DNA of 50,929 bases from positions 1 to 50,929 of the forward strand of contig CAUYTY010000077.1 of the NCBI GenBank assembly GCA_963575655.1, read 5' to 3'. The notes beneath the pieces were generated by a model. It did not search any database, was not told the origin of the DNA, and saw nothing but the letters and a program-made list of their open reading frames with translations. The position numbers and the translations under genes were made by a program. Each line of letters starts with the position of its first letter. The first letter of the stretch is position 1. Shown in pieces: positions 1-8,963 of this stretch. This DNA is from Gammaproteobacteria bacterium (GTDB lineage: Bacteria > Pseudomonadota > Gammaproteobacteria > CAIRSR01).

Positions 1-348
1 TAACTGTTTGTTAGAAAGCAGAATTCCTTAATTTAATGGCCGTGAGCCCCGTAGAATGGGCACGTCTTTTCGTCCCACGAATGACCTCCGGCTTGTCCGT
101 GATCCCCACCAATACGCGACGCAGGAGCGTCGCGGGATGCATTCCCACGCGGAGCGTGGGAACGATGTAACCGAATTGGTAACTGTTTGTTAGAAAGCAG
201 AATTCCTTAATTTAATGGCCGTGAGCCCCGTAGAATGGGCACGTCTTTTCGTCCCACGAATGACCTCCGGCTTGTCCGTGATCCCCACCAATACGCGACG
301 CAGGAGCGTCGCGGGATGCATTCCCACGCGGAGCGTGGGAACGATGTA
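1..348. repeat. 169-bp direct duplication (period 179 bp) with palindromes
   Basis: Positions 1-169 recur without visible mismatch at 180-348, separated by the 10-bp spacer ACCGAATTGG. Each unit ends with two short palindromes: CGACGC/GCGTCG (117-122/127-132 in copy 1) and TTCCCACGC/GCGTGGGAA (142-150/154-162, 3-nt loop). The first copy touches the window edge, so the array may continue to the left. Short ORFs across it are duplicated noise and have no recognisable product. The palindromes resemble the REP-like units common in gammaproteobacterial intergenic DNA. Confidence 0.9.
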
Positions 349-367
349 TTCTCGCCCTCACCCCAAC

Positions 368-390
368 CCCCTCTCCCGGAGGGAGAGGGG
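368..390. repeat. GC-rich hairpin (10-bp stem)
   Basis: CCCCTCTCCC (368-377) and GGGAGAGGGG (381-390) pair perfectly across a GGA loop. The same hairpin type recurs at 49854-49876, and related C-rich arms sit inside the other repeat elements of this window. It is followed by CTTTCATC rather than a clear T-run, so a terminator role is uncertain. Confidence 0.7.
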
Positions 391-440
391 CTTTCATCGA
401 CATTGTTGTGTGAGGGAAACGCAAAGTGGGTATACTCCTC

Positions 441-529
441 GCCGGTCCGCGAGGCACAGGTGATGCCAATCGGGTGATTCGCGGCGGTAGCTGGAACAAC
501 AATGCCAGCAACGCCCGCGTAGCTAACCG
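441..529 (+). pseudogene. truncated FGE-sulfatase (SUMF1)-like C-terminal fragment
   Basis: Reading + strand from 444, the frame gives GPRGTGDANRVIRGGSW followed by NNNASNARVANR. This is the hallmark core of formylglycine-generating-enzyme-fold (C-type lectin-like) proteins. The asparagine-rich stretch, coded by AAC/AAT, is also typical of variable or template regions of diversity-generating retroelements. The frame breaks at about 529, where the terminal repeat of the IS1-family element begins, so the expected ending (NNNxGFR-type) is missing. No upstream start or N-terminal domain is visible. It may be a plain FGE-domain remnant or a DGR variable/template remnant. No reverse transcriptase is present in the window. 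Confidence 0.6.
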
Positions 530-1455
530 GGTGGTGTTTCAGACCTGGATATTGCGGTAGCCATTCTTCAAACATGGGTATCGGGTGACTTTCTGCCATA
601 ATTTTGAAGTATTATCGTGCGCAACGAGAACTTTACTTGGAAAGAACCTCCAATGGCTAACAGAGCTGTTTTGTGTCCATGCTGTAAATGTGATCATGTC
701 GTTAAACGCGGCAAGACGGAACTTGGAAAACAACGCTATCTCTGCCTGAAGCCGGAATGTGGTAGGAAGACATTCATTTTAGATTATACCTACCAGGGGT
801 ATTTGCCAGAAGTCAAGGAGCAGATCATCGACATGGCAATGAACGGCAGCGGGATCCGTGATACTGCGCGGGTATTGGGAATTAGTCCAGGGACGGTTAT
901 TAGCAAAATAAAAGAAACAAGAACCCTATATGGAACCAGTCAATCGGTCACTACTGGAAAGACTGAATTCAGATGACATTCTTTCTGATATTCAGAAAGT
1001 TGAAGGTGCTGAAGTGGATGATAATGTGGAGCTATGTCGGCAACAAGGAAAATCAACGCTGGCTTTGGCATGCTATTGACCATGCTACGGGAAATGTTCT
1101 TGCGTATGTGTTTGGCAAAAGGAAAGATTCGGTATTTTTGTCCTTAAAAGAACTCCTCAAGCCGTTTGGGATTTCTCGATTTTATACTGACGATTGGGGG
1201 GCTTATGAACGGAATTTACCAGTCGAACAACAAATCATTAGCAAGAAGAATACTCAAAAAATCGAGAGGAAACATTTAATGTTACGGACACGTATCAAAC
1301 GGCTTGCCCGGAAAACCATTTGCTTCTCCAAACTTGAGAAAATGCATGATATTGTGATTGGTCTCTTCATAAATCGCTATGAATTTGGCGTCTTAGTCTG
1401 AAAAATATCTAAATTATGGAACATTACTGGCCATATCCAGGTCTGGAACACCACC
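530..1455 (+). mobile_element. decayed IS1-family insertion sequence
   Basis: Imperfect terminal inverted repeats lie at 529-554 and 1431-1456 and match at 24 of 26 positions. The outer GGTGGTGTT(T/C)CAGACC end resembles IS1-family termini, which begin GGT. They enclose the frameshifted IS1-type transposase at 653-1401. The 8-9 bp directly outside the two ends do not match, so there is no target duplication. The left flank is an FGE-like gene and the right flank is a ribbon-helix-helix gene, suggesting a deletion or rearrangement after insertion. The exact boundaries are inferred from the repeats. Confidence 0.7.
653..1401 (+). pseudogene. IS1-family transposase, two frameshifts
   Basis: The first segment (ATG at 653, residues MANRAVLCPCC onward) has the zinc-finger Cys pairs and the helix-turn-helix of InsA, with MAMNGSGIRDTARVLGIS. 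The middle (from about 918) reads QEPYMEPVNRSLLERLNSDD and then VEGAEVDD in another frame. From about 1022 a third frame gives MWSYVGNKENQRWLWHAID, YTDDWGAYER and the IS1-type ending RIKRLARKTICFSK with INRYEFG. The first shift lies in an A-rich run near 911-918, the second at GATGATAATG near 1015-1023. Removing one base at each site restores one continuous single-ORF transposase. The first change is +1 rather than the -1 programmed shift of classical IS1, so this copy is most likely dead. Confidence 0.85.
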
Positions 1456-1867
1456 CATCATCGAATAGACCAATGTTCGGATCGAAAGAAGCCGTAAGGA
1501 CACGTACACCGGTCGCATAGTCTATTACCTTTGTTGAGCGAAGATGAGTGGGAGAGGGATTGATTTTGTCAGTGTGTAGCGCATTCTCAATAGGAGATGG
1601 CGATGAGCTATTGTCGTCAGCGACAAGATTGGCAACACTATTTTCCGCCATGCTGACAATGGGTATACTTTCATACTGTTCGGGCGTAGGCGCCTCTGTG
1701 GTCGTTGTTTGAGAAGCGCTGGTCTGCCCTTGGTAATAGTGTTCGAGCGCCAACCGCACGAGCGTTGACGAACTCTTGCCGGTACGATTGGACAATTCTC
1801 GTAACAACGTGGCTTCCTTATCGGTAAGTCGGGCGGTAATCCGTAATTCTCCATTATTATCATTCAT
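1424..1867 (-). CDS. ribbon-helix-helix (CopG/Arc-like) protein, C-terminus altered by IS end
   Basis: The 147-residue protein starts at ATG 1867, with GGAGAG 7-12 bases upstream. A longer TTG start at 1882 lacks a site. Residues about 7-46 (ELRITARLT, then helices DKEATLLRELSNRTG and SSSTLVRLALEHYYQ) fit a ribbon-helix-helix DNA-binding fold, as in antitoxins and small plasmid or chromosomal repressors. The rest is Ser/Thr/Pro-rich and shows no domain. The last ten or so residues (GWCSRPGYGQ) and the stop are encoded by the right terminal repeat of the neighbouring IS1-family element, so the native C-terminus has been replaced. No toxin partner is adjacent. The function is unknown beyond likely DNA binding. 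Confidence 0.65.
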   Translation of the reverse strand: MNDNNGELRITARLTDKEATLLRELSNRTGKSSSTLVRLALEHYYQGQTSASQTTTTEAPTPEQYESIPIVSMAENSVANLVADDNSSSPSPIENALHTDKINPSPTHLRSTKVIDYATGVRVLTASFDPNIGLFDDGWCSRPGYGQ

Positions 1868-1993
1868 GGTATGACTCTCCAAATGTTAGAATTTTACGTA
1901 CTAAGACTGTCTTGGACTATTTACGTTAACTCGCGAAGGGTGCGAGTGAGGAACGAAGCTCATCATTCGCGTTATCCAGTCTATATTAGACAT

Positions 1994-2162
1994 TAGACAT
2001 TATCGGAAACCTCACCCCCCGCCCCCCTCTCCTTAACAGGAGAGGGGGAGAATTATTCCGTTGTTATGCTTAACTCCTGAACGGAACAGGCAAAAAATCT
2101 CCCCCTCTCCTGTTAAGGAGAGGGGGGCGGGGGGTGAGGTTTTGGGTTTCCGATAATGTCTA
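1994..2162. repeat. inverted-repeat (MITE-like) element, family TAGAC
   Basis: TAGACATTATCGGAAAC (1994-2010) is repeated inverted at 2146-2162 (GTTTCCGATAATGTCTA). Inside, C-rich and G-rich arms around CTCCTTAACAGGAG also pair, so the whole 169 bp could fold into one long hairpin. Both outer ends are TA, as expected for elements that target TA (IS630/Tc1-like). A relative with TAGACCTTATCGGAAACC ends sits at 35110-35210, and solitary ends occur at about 2245-2262 and at 34590-34605. It has no coding capacity. Confidence 0.8.
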
Positions 2163-2298
2163 TTATCTGAAACCCTCTAATCAGTTTTCTGAGCGCCAAT
2201 GAAATCAACAAGTTGCATGTCTGGCAGGCGCTCGGAAGGGGGGGTCGGATAATGTCTATTGATTTCTATGTTGTTACGGCTTAAGTGGGTAGCCAATC

Positions 2299-3225
2299 AT
2301 GTCGATTTCTTCGCCAGTTCGTCTTGGGATCATTGGTGTGGGGCGTTGGGGGAGCATTTGTGTTCGGACGTTAGCGGCCATGACGACGGTAAACCTGGTG
2401 GCGATTGCTAGTAGTAATCCAGAGACTGCTACTCTTGCGCCTCACGGTTGCCACATATTTTCAGACTGGCGTGATCTAATACGGTCAGCCGATGTTGAGG
2501 GTTTGATCATTGCTACCCCGCCAGCGACCCATGCGATTATTTCTAACGTCGCCATTGCGGCCGGTCTTCCGATCTTTGTTGAAAAACCGCTCACTCTGTC
2601 CTCAGTAGAATCCCACCAATTGCGCACGTTTGCCGAAATGCAGGGCGCTCGGGTATTTTTCGTTGATCATATTCACCTCTTTAGTTCAGCCTTCCGACGC
2701 CTCAAGGAATTGGTGGTGGACGCTGGTCCTATTCTCGCTATCGAAGGTTTGGCCGGCAATTATGGCCCCTATCGAAAGGATGTCTCGACTTTGTGGGATT
2801 GGGGGGCTCACGATGTTGCCATGCTGATCGGTTTGGTGGGGACATCGCCCGTCCAAGTTATGGCGCAACGACTAGACTGGCGACAGATTGAAGGTAATCA
2901 AGGTGAAACGATTCGTTTGAATCTATCCTTCGGAAAGGTGGAAGCCAAGATTATCGTTAGTACACTGCGTGATAAGGTGCGTCAATTTAGGGTGCGCTGT
3001 GAAGGAGGCGACCTGCTTTACGACGACCTTGCCCCTGCCAAGCTCACCAGCAATGGCGTCGCTATTGAGATAGATCCCGCACCGCCACTAACGTTAGCGC
3101 TAAGTGAATTTGCAGCGGCTATTCGTGGGGGGAGTATTCATTTATCTGGGCTCGACCTTGGCGTTGCTGTGGTCGAGGTTTTGGAGCGTGCTGGGTCTAC
3201 ACTCCGTAGTGCTGGTCCACTCTGA
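2299..3225 (+). CDS. Gfo/Idh/MocA-family oxidoreductase
   Basis: A 308-residue NAD(P)-dependent dehydrogenase of the glucose-fructose oxidoreductase/inositol dehydrogenase superfamily. The N-terminal Rossmann fold is visible as LGIIGVGRWG (residues about 9-18), followed by IIATPPATH and the signature EKP at about residues 97-99. The second half is the alpha/beta substrate-binding domain with WDWGAHDVAML. Such enzymes oxidise or reduce sugars and sugar derivatives, but the substrate cannot be told from sequence. The ATG at 2299 has only a weak ribosome-binding site. It lies alone between repeats and the FecR-domain gene, 68 bases away on the same strand, and nothing nearby suggests a pathway. 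Confidence 0.85.
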   Translation: MSISSPVRLGIIGVGRWGSICVRTLAAMTTVNLVAIASSNPETATLAPHGCHIFSDWRDLIRSADVEGLIIATPPATHAIISNVAIAAGLPIFVEKPLTLSSVESHQLRTFAEMQGARVFFVDHIHLFSSAFRRLKELVVDAGPILAIEGLAGNYGPYRKDVSTLWDWGAHDVAMLIGLVGTSPVQVMAQRLDWRQIEGNQGETIRLNLSFGKVEAKIIVSTLRDKVRQFRVRCEGGDLLYDDLAPAKLTSNGVAIEIDPAPPLTLALSEFAAAIRGGSIHLSGLDLGVAVVEVLERAGSTLRSAGPL

Positions 3226-3293
3226 ATCTCGATTGTTTAGAGTGATTTCGTATCGATTATTCATCCATGTGTTTTCCTTCTGGAGTTATTACC

Positions 3294-3968
3294 ATGTCTC
3301 CTTTCTATGGTTTGTGTCGATCTTTTTTCTCCATCTTTGCTGTCTTGGTTGTAGTCGCGTTTCTTGGGAGGGTTGAACCGATCATGGCGGCGTCGGGAGT
3401 TCCCGCTGGTCATGTGACCCGATTGGTCGGTTCGGCGGTTGTTGGGGAGGATGGAGCGGTCGGACGAGCGGCGGCTTCAGGGCTGCCGGTACGGGTGGGT
3501 AATAGTATCGTTACTGGGGCTGATGCCCGTCTTGAATTGCAGTTGCAGGACGGTAGTCGAGTCACGCTGGGGGCGGATACCCGTTTCCGCATCGATGAGT
3601 ACACCTATGCGCCGCGTCGTAATTTGGGACGTGCGGTCTTCGAACTGGTCAAGGGGGTTTTTCGAGCAACCAGTGGTGCTATTACTCGGCTGCGTGCCCC
3701 GTTGTTCGAGGTTCATACCTCCTATGCCACGCTGGGTATCCGTGGTACCGATTTCTGGGGTGGTTTCCACTTTGGAAATGACCTAGATGTGGTGCTGTTA
3801 CGTGGTCATGGGGTGTATGTGCGCAATGAGTCAGGGAGTGTGGAATTGACTCGGGTTGGTGCGGGTACCACGGTTACCGGTCCTACGGGTGTCCCCAAAT
3901 CTCCGCATCCTTGGAGTAGTGCCAAGCTGGATGCCGCCAAGGCAAGTGTTGCCTGGCCGGTTCGCTGA
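3294..3968 (+). CDS. exported FecR-domain protein
   Basis: A 224-residue protein starting at ATG 3294, preceded by GGAG seven bases upstream. An in-frame ATG at 3267 lacks such a site. The first about 35 residues form a Sec-type signal with a hydrophobic core (FFSIFAVLVVVAFLG). The body fits a FecR/LysM-associated periplasmic beta domain: LPVRVGNSIVTGADARLEL, DGSRVTLGADTRFRI, GVFRATSGAI, and VHTSYATLGIRGTDFW. The last motif (ATLGIRGTDF) is the most characteristic of this domain. It lacks the N-terminal cytoplasmic and transmembrane parts of true FecR anti-sigma regulators, so a stand-alone periplasmic or surface role is more likely. The 3' end is followed by about 290 bases without a gene before the rpsL promoter. 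Confidence 0.8.
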   Translation: MSPFYGLCRSFFSIFAVLVVVAFLGRVEPIMAASGVPAGHVTRLVGSAVVGEDGAVGRAAASGLPVRVGNSIVTGADARLELQLQDGSRVTLGADTRFRIDEYTYAPRRNLGRAVFELVKGVFRATSGAITRLRAPLFEVHTSYATLGIRGTDFWGGFHFGNDLDVVLLRGHGVYVRNESGSVELTRVGAGTTVTGPTGVPKSPHPWSSAKLDAAKASVAWPVR

Positions 3969-4262
3969 TGGATTCGTTGAGTTTGGTAAGGTTATTGCCT
4001 AAGACACCTGGAATAGAAAAAAGTTATCTTGTGAATCAGTATGTTGTTGTTTAATTCTGAAATCTAGGTTGAACTTTACGGAAAAAGCCGCGATGATTGC
4101 CGGCCTTGTGAGCGACCCTTCATCGCATCCTTGTTCCCAGTGTTTGTGTTGAACCTATTGAGAATCAAGTGGATGCCTTGGTCGTTGGGGTAGTGCGGCG
4201 ACCTCTTGAGAGGGGTGTCTGACGAAGAAGTTGTAGGATTTATCCCAGCTCTGCTTTTTCTA

Positions 4263-4292
4263 TTGACGGCAGAGTTTGGGTGTCGATAGAAT
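4263..4292 (+). promoter_or_regulatory. candidate sigma70 promoter of the str-S10-spc-alpha cluster
   Basis: TTGACG (4263-4268) and TAGAAT (4287-4292), separated by 18 bases, match the -35 and -10 consensus at 5 of 6 positions each. Transcription would start near 4299-4300, about 127 bases before rpsL and immediately before the hairpin at 4303-4330. The rest of the gap from 3969 to 4262 shows nothing else convincing. Confidence 0.7.
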
Positions 4293-4302
4293 TGCGGATC
4301 TT

Positions 4303-4330
4303 TGGCAGACCCAGCGGTTTGGGTCTGCCA
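4303..4330 (+). terminator. 10-bp hairpin with T-run in the rpsL leader (terminator or attenuator)
   Basis: TGGCAGACCC (4303-4312) pairs perfectly with GGGTCTGCCA (4321-4330) across an 8-base loop and is followed by TTTTG. It could terminate transcription arriving from upstream. Because the best promoter would start transcription only a few bases before it, it may instead act as a 5' leader hairpin or attenuator of the ribosomal cluster. Confidence 0.65.
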
Positions 4331-4426
4331 TTTTGTGTAACGAGTATCATTTTTCGCCGCATCTATGCGGTTCGGCCGCCCATCGGGTGGCACGGTGTTT
4401 GGTCAGGGGTTGGAGATTGTCAATCG

Positions 4427-4801
4427 ATGGCAACGACGAATCAGTTGGTACGCAAACCGCGGGTAAGGCAGCAGGGCAAGAGTAGCGTTCCTGCCCTTGA
4501 CAGTTGTCCGCAGAAGCGGGGGGTGTGTACCCGCGTCTATACGACCACGCCTAAAAAGCCGAACTCGGCCTTGCGTAAGGTGGCGCGTGTGCGTCTCACC
4601 AATGGCATGGAAGTGACCACCTATATCGGTGGCGAAGGCCACAATTTGCAAGAGCACTCGGTAGTGCTGATCCGCGGCGGTCGCGTTAAGGACCTTCCGG
4701 GTGTGCGTTATCACGTGGTACGTGGTTGTTTGGATACCTCCGGCGTGAATGCGCGCCGTCAGGGTCGCTCGAAGTACGGCGCCAAACGACCCAAGTCGTG
4801 A
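4427..4801 (+). CDS. rpsL: 30S ribosomal protein S12
   Basis: The 124-residue protein of the decoding centre begins [12 protein letters not shown], so the start is ATG 4427 rather than the in-frame upstream codon at 4280. GGAG lies 11 bases upstream. The conserved [19 protein letters not shown] segment carries Lys43, and the [17 protein letters not shown] segment carries the second classical streptomycin-site lysine. Both loops look wild type. It is the first gene of the str operon. The following 157-base gap to rpsG is where S7 binds and represses in E. coli, and the longer gap here leaves room for such a site, though no fold was verified. Confidence 0.98.
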   Translation: MATTNQLVRKPRVRQQGKSSVPALDSCPQKRGVCTRVYTTTPKKPNSALRKVARVRLTNGMEVTTYIGGEGHNLQEHSVVLIRGGRVKDLPGVRYHVVRGCLDTSGVNARRQGRSKYGAKRPKS

Positions 4802-4958
4802 GGAATTTCCTGGTAGGCGGATGAGGCTGTGGCGCATTCAGATATGTGTCCGGTTGTCTTGTCCGTCTCCAAATGAATTTTACCGTGCCGTTGCCCTGAT
4901 GGCAGTCAGGTCATCATGGTTTTAGGTACGTCGCAAAGAATCTCGTCAGGTACAGACT

Positions 4959-5429
4959 ATGCCTAGAAGAAGAGTTGCTGAAAAACGGACGATCCTCCCG
5001 GACCCAAAATACGGGAACGAGATCCTGGCCAAGTTTATTAACGTCGTGATGAAGTGCGGCAAGAAGTCTGTGGCCGAACAGATTGTCTATGGGGCGCTTA
5101 CCCAGCTTCAGACTAAGCGCAACAGCGACCCGATGGAAATCTTCAACAAGGCACTGGATAACGTCCGTCCAGCGGTCGAGGTAAAGTCCCGCCGTGTCGG
5201 CGGTGCTACCTATCAGGTGCCGGTGGAGGTTCGTCTGGTTCGTCGTACAGCGCTGGCAATGCGCTGGTTGGTAGACGCTGCGCGTAAGCGCGGCGAGAAG
5301 TCCATGGGGATGCGTTTGGCAGGTGAGATCCTGGAAGCCTACGAAGGCAAGGGTACGGCCGTAAAGAAACGTGAAGACACCCACCGCATGGCAGATGCCA
5401 ATAAGGCATTTGCTCATTATCGCTGGTAG
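4959..5429 (+). CDS. rpsG: 30S ribosomal protein S7
   Basis: A 156-residue primary 16S rRNA-binding protein that organises the 30S head. It begins [20 protein letters not shown] and contains the family core [27 protein letters not shown] and [15 protein letters not shown], ending [17 protein letters not shown]. Length is normal for the short E. coli B-type form. In the classical str operon S7 is the autogenous repressor. fusA follows after 35 bases. Confidence 0.98.
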   Translation: MPRRRVAEKRTILPDPKYGNEILAKFINVVMKCGKKSVAEQIVYGALTQLQTKRNSDPMEIFNKALDNVRPAVEVKSRRVGGATYQVPVEVRLVRRTALAMRWLVDAARKRGEKSMGMRLAGEILEAYEGKGTAVKKREDTHRMADANKAFAHYRW

Positions 5430-5464
5430 TATCAGCGGCTTGAATCGCAACGAGGTTTTGTGCT

Positions 5465-7570
5465 GTGCCACGTAAGACGCCCATCGAGCGCTACCGAAAT
5501 ATTGGCATCATGGCCCACATTGATGCCGGTAAAACCACCGCTACTGAACGTGTTCTGTTCTATACCGGGGTCTCCCATAAGATGGGCGAGGTGCATGACG
5601 GCGCCGCTACCATGGACTGGATGGTCCAGGAGCAGGAGCGCGGGATCACCATCACCTCTGCGGCAACGACCTGTTTCTGGTACGGGATGCGTAAGCAGTT
5701 TCCAGAGCATCGCGTCAATATCCTTGACACTCCCGGTCACGTTGACTTCACCATTGAGGTGGAGCGTTCGTTGCGGGTGCTAGATGGGGCCTGTGCCCTG
5801 TTCTGTGCCGTGGGTGGCGTTGAGCCTCAATCGGAAACGGTGTGGCGCCAGGCCAATAAATACGGTGTGCCGCGTCTTGCCTTCGTCAACAAGATGGATC
5901 GTGCTGGCGCCGATTTCTTGCGGGTGGTGGGACAGATCAAGTCTCGTTTAGGTGCGACGCCGGTCCCCTTACAGCTCCCCATCGGGGCTGAAGAGAACTT
6001 CAAGGGTGTGGTAGATCTGGTCTCCATGAGGGCCATCTATTGGGACGACGCAACCCAAGGTATGTCCTTTACTGAGGAGGATATCCCTGCTTCTATGGCG
6101 AAGGCGTGCAAAGAGTGGCGCGAGAAGTTGGTCGAGGCCGCCGCCGATGCCTCCGATGAAACCATGGAAAAGTATTTGGAAGGTCAGGAGCTGACCATCG
6201 AAGAAATTAAGGCTGGGTTGCGTGCGCGTACCCTGCGTAATGAGATTGTCCCGGTTCTGTGTGGCTCTGCCTTTAAAAATAAAGGCGTGCAGGCCATGTT
6301 GGATGCCGTTATTGAGTATCTGCCCTCACCGGTGGACAAGCCCCCGATTCGGGGTAACGCCGATGATGCCGCTGGTACGGAGATCTCGCGTCGCGCCTCT
6401 GACGATGAGCCGTTCTCGGCGTTGGCTTTCAAGATCATGACCGACCCCTATGTCGGTACTCTGACCTTTTTCCGTTGTTACTCCGGGGTTTTGACCTCGG
6501 GTTCTACGGTCTACAACCCGATTAAGAGCAAGCGTGAGCGGATTGGGCGTCTCTTGCAGATGCATGCCAACTCACGTGATGAGATTAAAGAAGTGCGTGC
6601 CGGTGACATCGCGGCAGCGGTGGGCCTGAAGGATGTGACGACCGGTGAGACGTTGTGCGCCATGGACCAGCCTATCACCTTGGAGCGGATGGAGTTCCCT
6701 GAGCCGGTGATCTCGGTTGCGGTGGAACCCAAGACCAAGGTCGACCAGGAAAAAATGGGCATTGCCCTGTCCAAGCTTGCCTCTGAGGACCCCTCCTTCC
6801 GGGTGCGCACCGATGAAGAATCGGGCCAGACCATCATCTCCGGGATGGGTGAGTTGCACCTCGAGATCATCGTCGATCGCATGAAGCGTGAGTTCAGCGT
6901 GGAATGCAATGTGGGTGCCCCGCAAGTGGCCTACCGTGAGACGATCCGCACGCAGGTGGAGCAAGAGGGCAAATTTGTCCGTCAGTCCGGTGGTCGCGGT
7001 CAGTATGGTCACGTCTGGTTGCGTATTGAGCCCAAGGAAGCGGGTACTGGTTATGAATTCGTCAATGGCATCGTGGGTGGTGTGATTCCCAAGGAATATA
7101 TCCCTGCGGTGGATAAAGGCATTCAGGAGCAGTTGCAGAACGGGGTTATCGCGGGCTTCCCGGTGGTGGATGTCAAAATCACGTTGTTTGACGGTTCCTA
7201 TCACGACGTGGACTCCAGCGAAATGGCCTTCAAGATTGCCGGTTCGATGGGCTTCAAGGAAGGGTGCCGGAAGGCGCGTCCGGTGTTGCTCGAACCGATC
7301 ATGAAGGTGGAGGTAGTTACCCCGGAAGATTACATGGGCGATGTCATGGGCGACCTCAATCGTCGTCGCGGCATGGTTCAGGGGATGGAGGATGCACCTG
7401 CGGGTCGGATTATCCGTGCCGAGGTCCCGCTCGCCGAGATGTTCGGTTACGCGACGGACCTTCGCTCTGCTACCCAGGGCCGTGCTACCTATACCATGGA
7501 GTTTTGCAAGTACCTGGAAGCACCGAATAATATTGCCGAGGCGGTAGTCAAGAAGAAGACCGCCCGATAA
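5465..7570 (+). CDS. fusA: translation elongation factor G
   Basis: The 701-residue GTPase drives tRNA-mRNA translocation and, with RRF, ribosome recycling. It starts at GTG 5465, with GAGGT upstream. G1 is AHIDAGKTT (about residues 17-25), switch II is DTPGHVDF and G4 is [10 protein letters not shown]. Domains II-V follow, with the domain IV segment [11 protein letters not shown] and the C-terminal block [16 protein letters not shown]. Length and motifs match the housekeeping EF-G1 class. It is separated from tuf by 193 AT-rich bases, much longer than usual. Confidence 0.98.
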   Translation: MPRKTPIERYRNIGIMAHIDAGKTTATERVLFYTGVSHKMGEVHDGAATMDWMVQEQERGITITSAATTCFWYGMRKQFPEHRVNILDTPGHVDFTIEVERSLRVLDGACALFCAVGGVEPQSETVWRQANKYGVPRLAFVNKMDRAGADFLRVVGQIKSRLGATPVPLQLPIGAEENFKGVVDLVSMRAIYWDDATQGMSFTEEDIPASMAKACKEWREKLVEAAADASDETMEKYLEGQELTIEEIKAGLRARTLRNEIVPVLCGSAFKNKGVQAMLDAVIEYLPSPVDKPPIRGNADDAAGTEISRRASDDEPFSALAFKIMTDPYVGTLTFFRCYSGVLTSGSTVYNPIKSKRERIGRLLQMHANSRDEIKEVRAGDIAAAVGLKDVTTGETLCAMDQPITLERMEFPEPVISVAVEPKTKVDQEKMGIALSKLASEDPSFRVRTDEESGQTIISGMGELHLEIIVDRMKREFSVECNVGAPQVAYRETIRTQVEQEGKFVRQSGGRGQYGHVWLRIEPKEAGTGYEFVNGIVGGVIPKEYIPAVDKGIQEQLQNGVIAGFPVVDVKITLFDGSYHDVDSSEMAFKIAGSMGFKEGCRKARPVLLEPIMKVEVVTPEDYMGDVMGDLNRRRGMVQGMEDAPAGRIIRAEVPLAEMFGYATDLRSATQGRATYTMEFCKYLEAPNNIAEAVVKKKTAR

Positions 7571-7763
7571 TTACTCAGTTTGCCTTTATCGTAAAACCAA
7601 GAAGTTAGGACGTTTTTGGTTATTTTGGTTTTTGTGAAGTCGAACTGTGGGTTGATTATCTGCTTTAGTTTTTTTGAATTGAAAGAAAATTTTCAGTTGT
7701 TTTCTTTTAATTAACAATGATCAATAACGATTTTTCGCGACCTGGCTAGAGAGGTAGACGAGC
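7571..7763 (+). other. AT-rich fusA-tuf spacer
   Basis: This 193-base gap is clearly more AT-rich than the flanking genes. It holds the palindrome GAAAATTTTC (7685-7694) and the AU arms AAAGAAAA/TTTTCTTT (7682-7689/7700-7707). A weak promoter-like pair, TTGATT (7652-7657) and TGAATT (7675-7680), has 17-base spacing. It may carry an internal tuf promoter, but the match is poor. Confidence 0.4.
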
Positions 7764-8954
7764 GTGTCCAAGGAGAAATTTCAGCGAACCAAGCCCCACA
7801 TGAATGTCGGTACCATCGGCCATGTTGACCACGGTAAGACGACGTTGACGGCAGCAATGACCAAGGTGTTGGCCGCACGTTTTGGTGGGGAATACAAGGC
7901 CTACGATCAGATCGACGCGGCCCCTGAAGAGCGGGCGCGTGGTATCACCATCGCGACGGCGCATGTTGAGTATCAGTCAGAGAAGCGGCACTACGCCCAT
8001 GTGGACTGTCCGGGTCACGCTGACTACGTCAAGAACATGATTACCGGTGCTGCCCAGATGGACGGGGCGATCCTGGTGGTGTCGGCGGCGGATGGTCCGA
8101 TGCCTCAGACCCGTGAGCACATCCTACTGGCTCGTCAGGTAGGTGTGCCCTATATCGTGGTCTACATGAACAAGGCGGACATGATCGATGACGCCGAACT
8201 GCTGGAATTGGTTGAGATGGAGGTGCGGGAGCTGCTTGATAAATATCAGTTCCCTGGGGACGCCACGCCAATTATCATTGGTTCTGCGCTTAAGGCGTTG
8301 GAGGGAGATACCTCCGATATGGGAATTGGTTCCATCATGAAATTGGTGGCGGCGATGGATTCCTATTACCCACAGCCAGTTCGAGCGATAGACAAGCCAT
8401 TCCTGATGCCGATCGAGGATGTTTTTACCATCTCCGGGCGGGGTACGGTGGTGACCGGGCGCGTTGAGCGTGGGGTTGTCAAGGTTGGGGACGAAGTCGA
8501 GATCGTTGGCATACGTCCTACCACAAAAACTACCTGCACTGGCGTGGAGATGTTCCGCAAGCTGCTCGACCAGGGTGAGGCGGGGGATAACGTTGGGGTG
8601 CTGTTGCGCGGGACCAAGCGTGACGACGTAGAGCGTGGGCAGGTGTTGGCTAAGCCGGGCTCGATTACGCCGCATACCCGTTTTCTGGCCGAGGTCTACA
8701 TCCTTTCCAAGGATGAAGGTGGACGACATACTCCATTCTTCAAGGGATACCGTCCTCAGTTCTATTTCCGGACTACGGACGTGACCGGTGCCGTTGAACT
8801 ACCCGAAGGGGTAGAGATGGTTATGCCGGGGGATAATATCCAGATGACGGTTTCGTTGATCTCTCCGATTGCCATGGAGGAAGGCCTACGTTTCGCCATC
8901 CGTGAAGGTGGGCGCACTGTGGGTGCCGGTGTAGTCGCCAAGATCCTCAACTGA
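7764..8954 (+). CDS. tuf: translation elongation factor Tu
   Basis: The 396-residue GTPase delivers aminoacyl-tRNA to the ribosomal A site. The start is GTG 7764, with GAGAGGT upstream. It shows the P-loop [10 protein letters not shown], the effector-region motif [25 protein letters not shown] (most enterics have NKCD) and domain [17 protein letters not shown]. It ends GVVAKILN. rpsJ follows after only nine bases, so tuf and the S10 genes are probably co-transcribed. Many gammaproteobacteria have a second tuf copy, but none lies in this window. Confidence 0.98.
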   Translation: MSKEKFQRTKPHMNVGTIGHVDHGKTTLTAAMTKVLAARFGGEYKAYDQIDAAPEERARGITIATAHVEYQSEKRHYAHVDCPGHADYVKNMITGAAQMDGAILVVSAADGPMPQTREHILLARQVGVPYIVVYMNKADMIDDAELLELVEMEVRELLDKYQFPGDATPIIIGSALKALEGDTSDMGIGSIMKLVAAMDSYYPQPVRAIDKPFLMPIEDVFTISGRGTVVTGRVERGVVKVGDEVEIVGIRPTTKTTCTGVEMFRKLLDQGEAGDNVGVLLRGTKRDDVERGQVLAKPGSITPHTRFLAEVYILSKDEGGRHTPFFKGYRPQFYFRTTDVTGAVELPEGVEMVMPGDNIQMTVSLISPIAMEEGLRFAIREGGRTVGAGVVAKILN

Positions 8955-8963
8955 GCGTAGACC

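Noticed and set aside
1-348. Repeat array as a CRISPR
   Set aside because: There are only two 169-bp copies with a 10-bp spacer, and no 25-40 bp repeats alternate with unique spacers. No cas gene is in the window.
207-599. Minus-strand ORF over the left repeats
   Set aside because: It crosses the duplicated repeat, the GC-rich hairpin and the FGE-like fragment in antisense, and has no recognisable domain.
2163-2262. Second complete inverted-repeat element next to 1994-2162
   Set aside because: Only a right-end-like GGATAATGTCTA and a weak left counterpart are visible, so it is treated as a solitary end.
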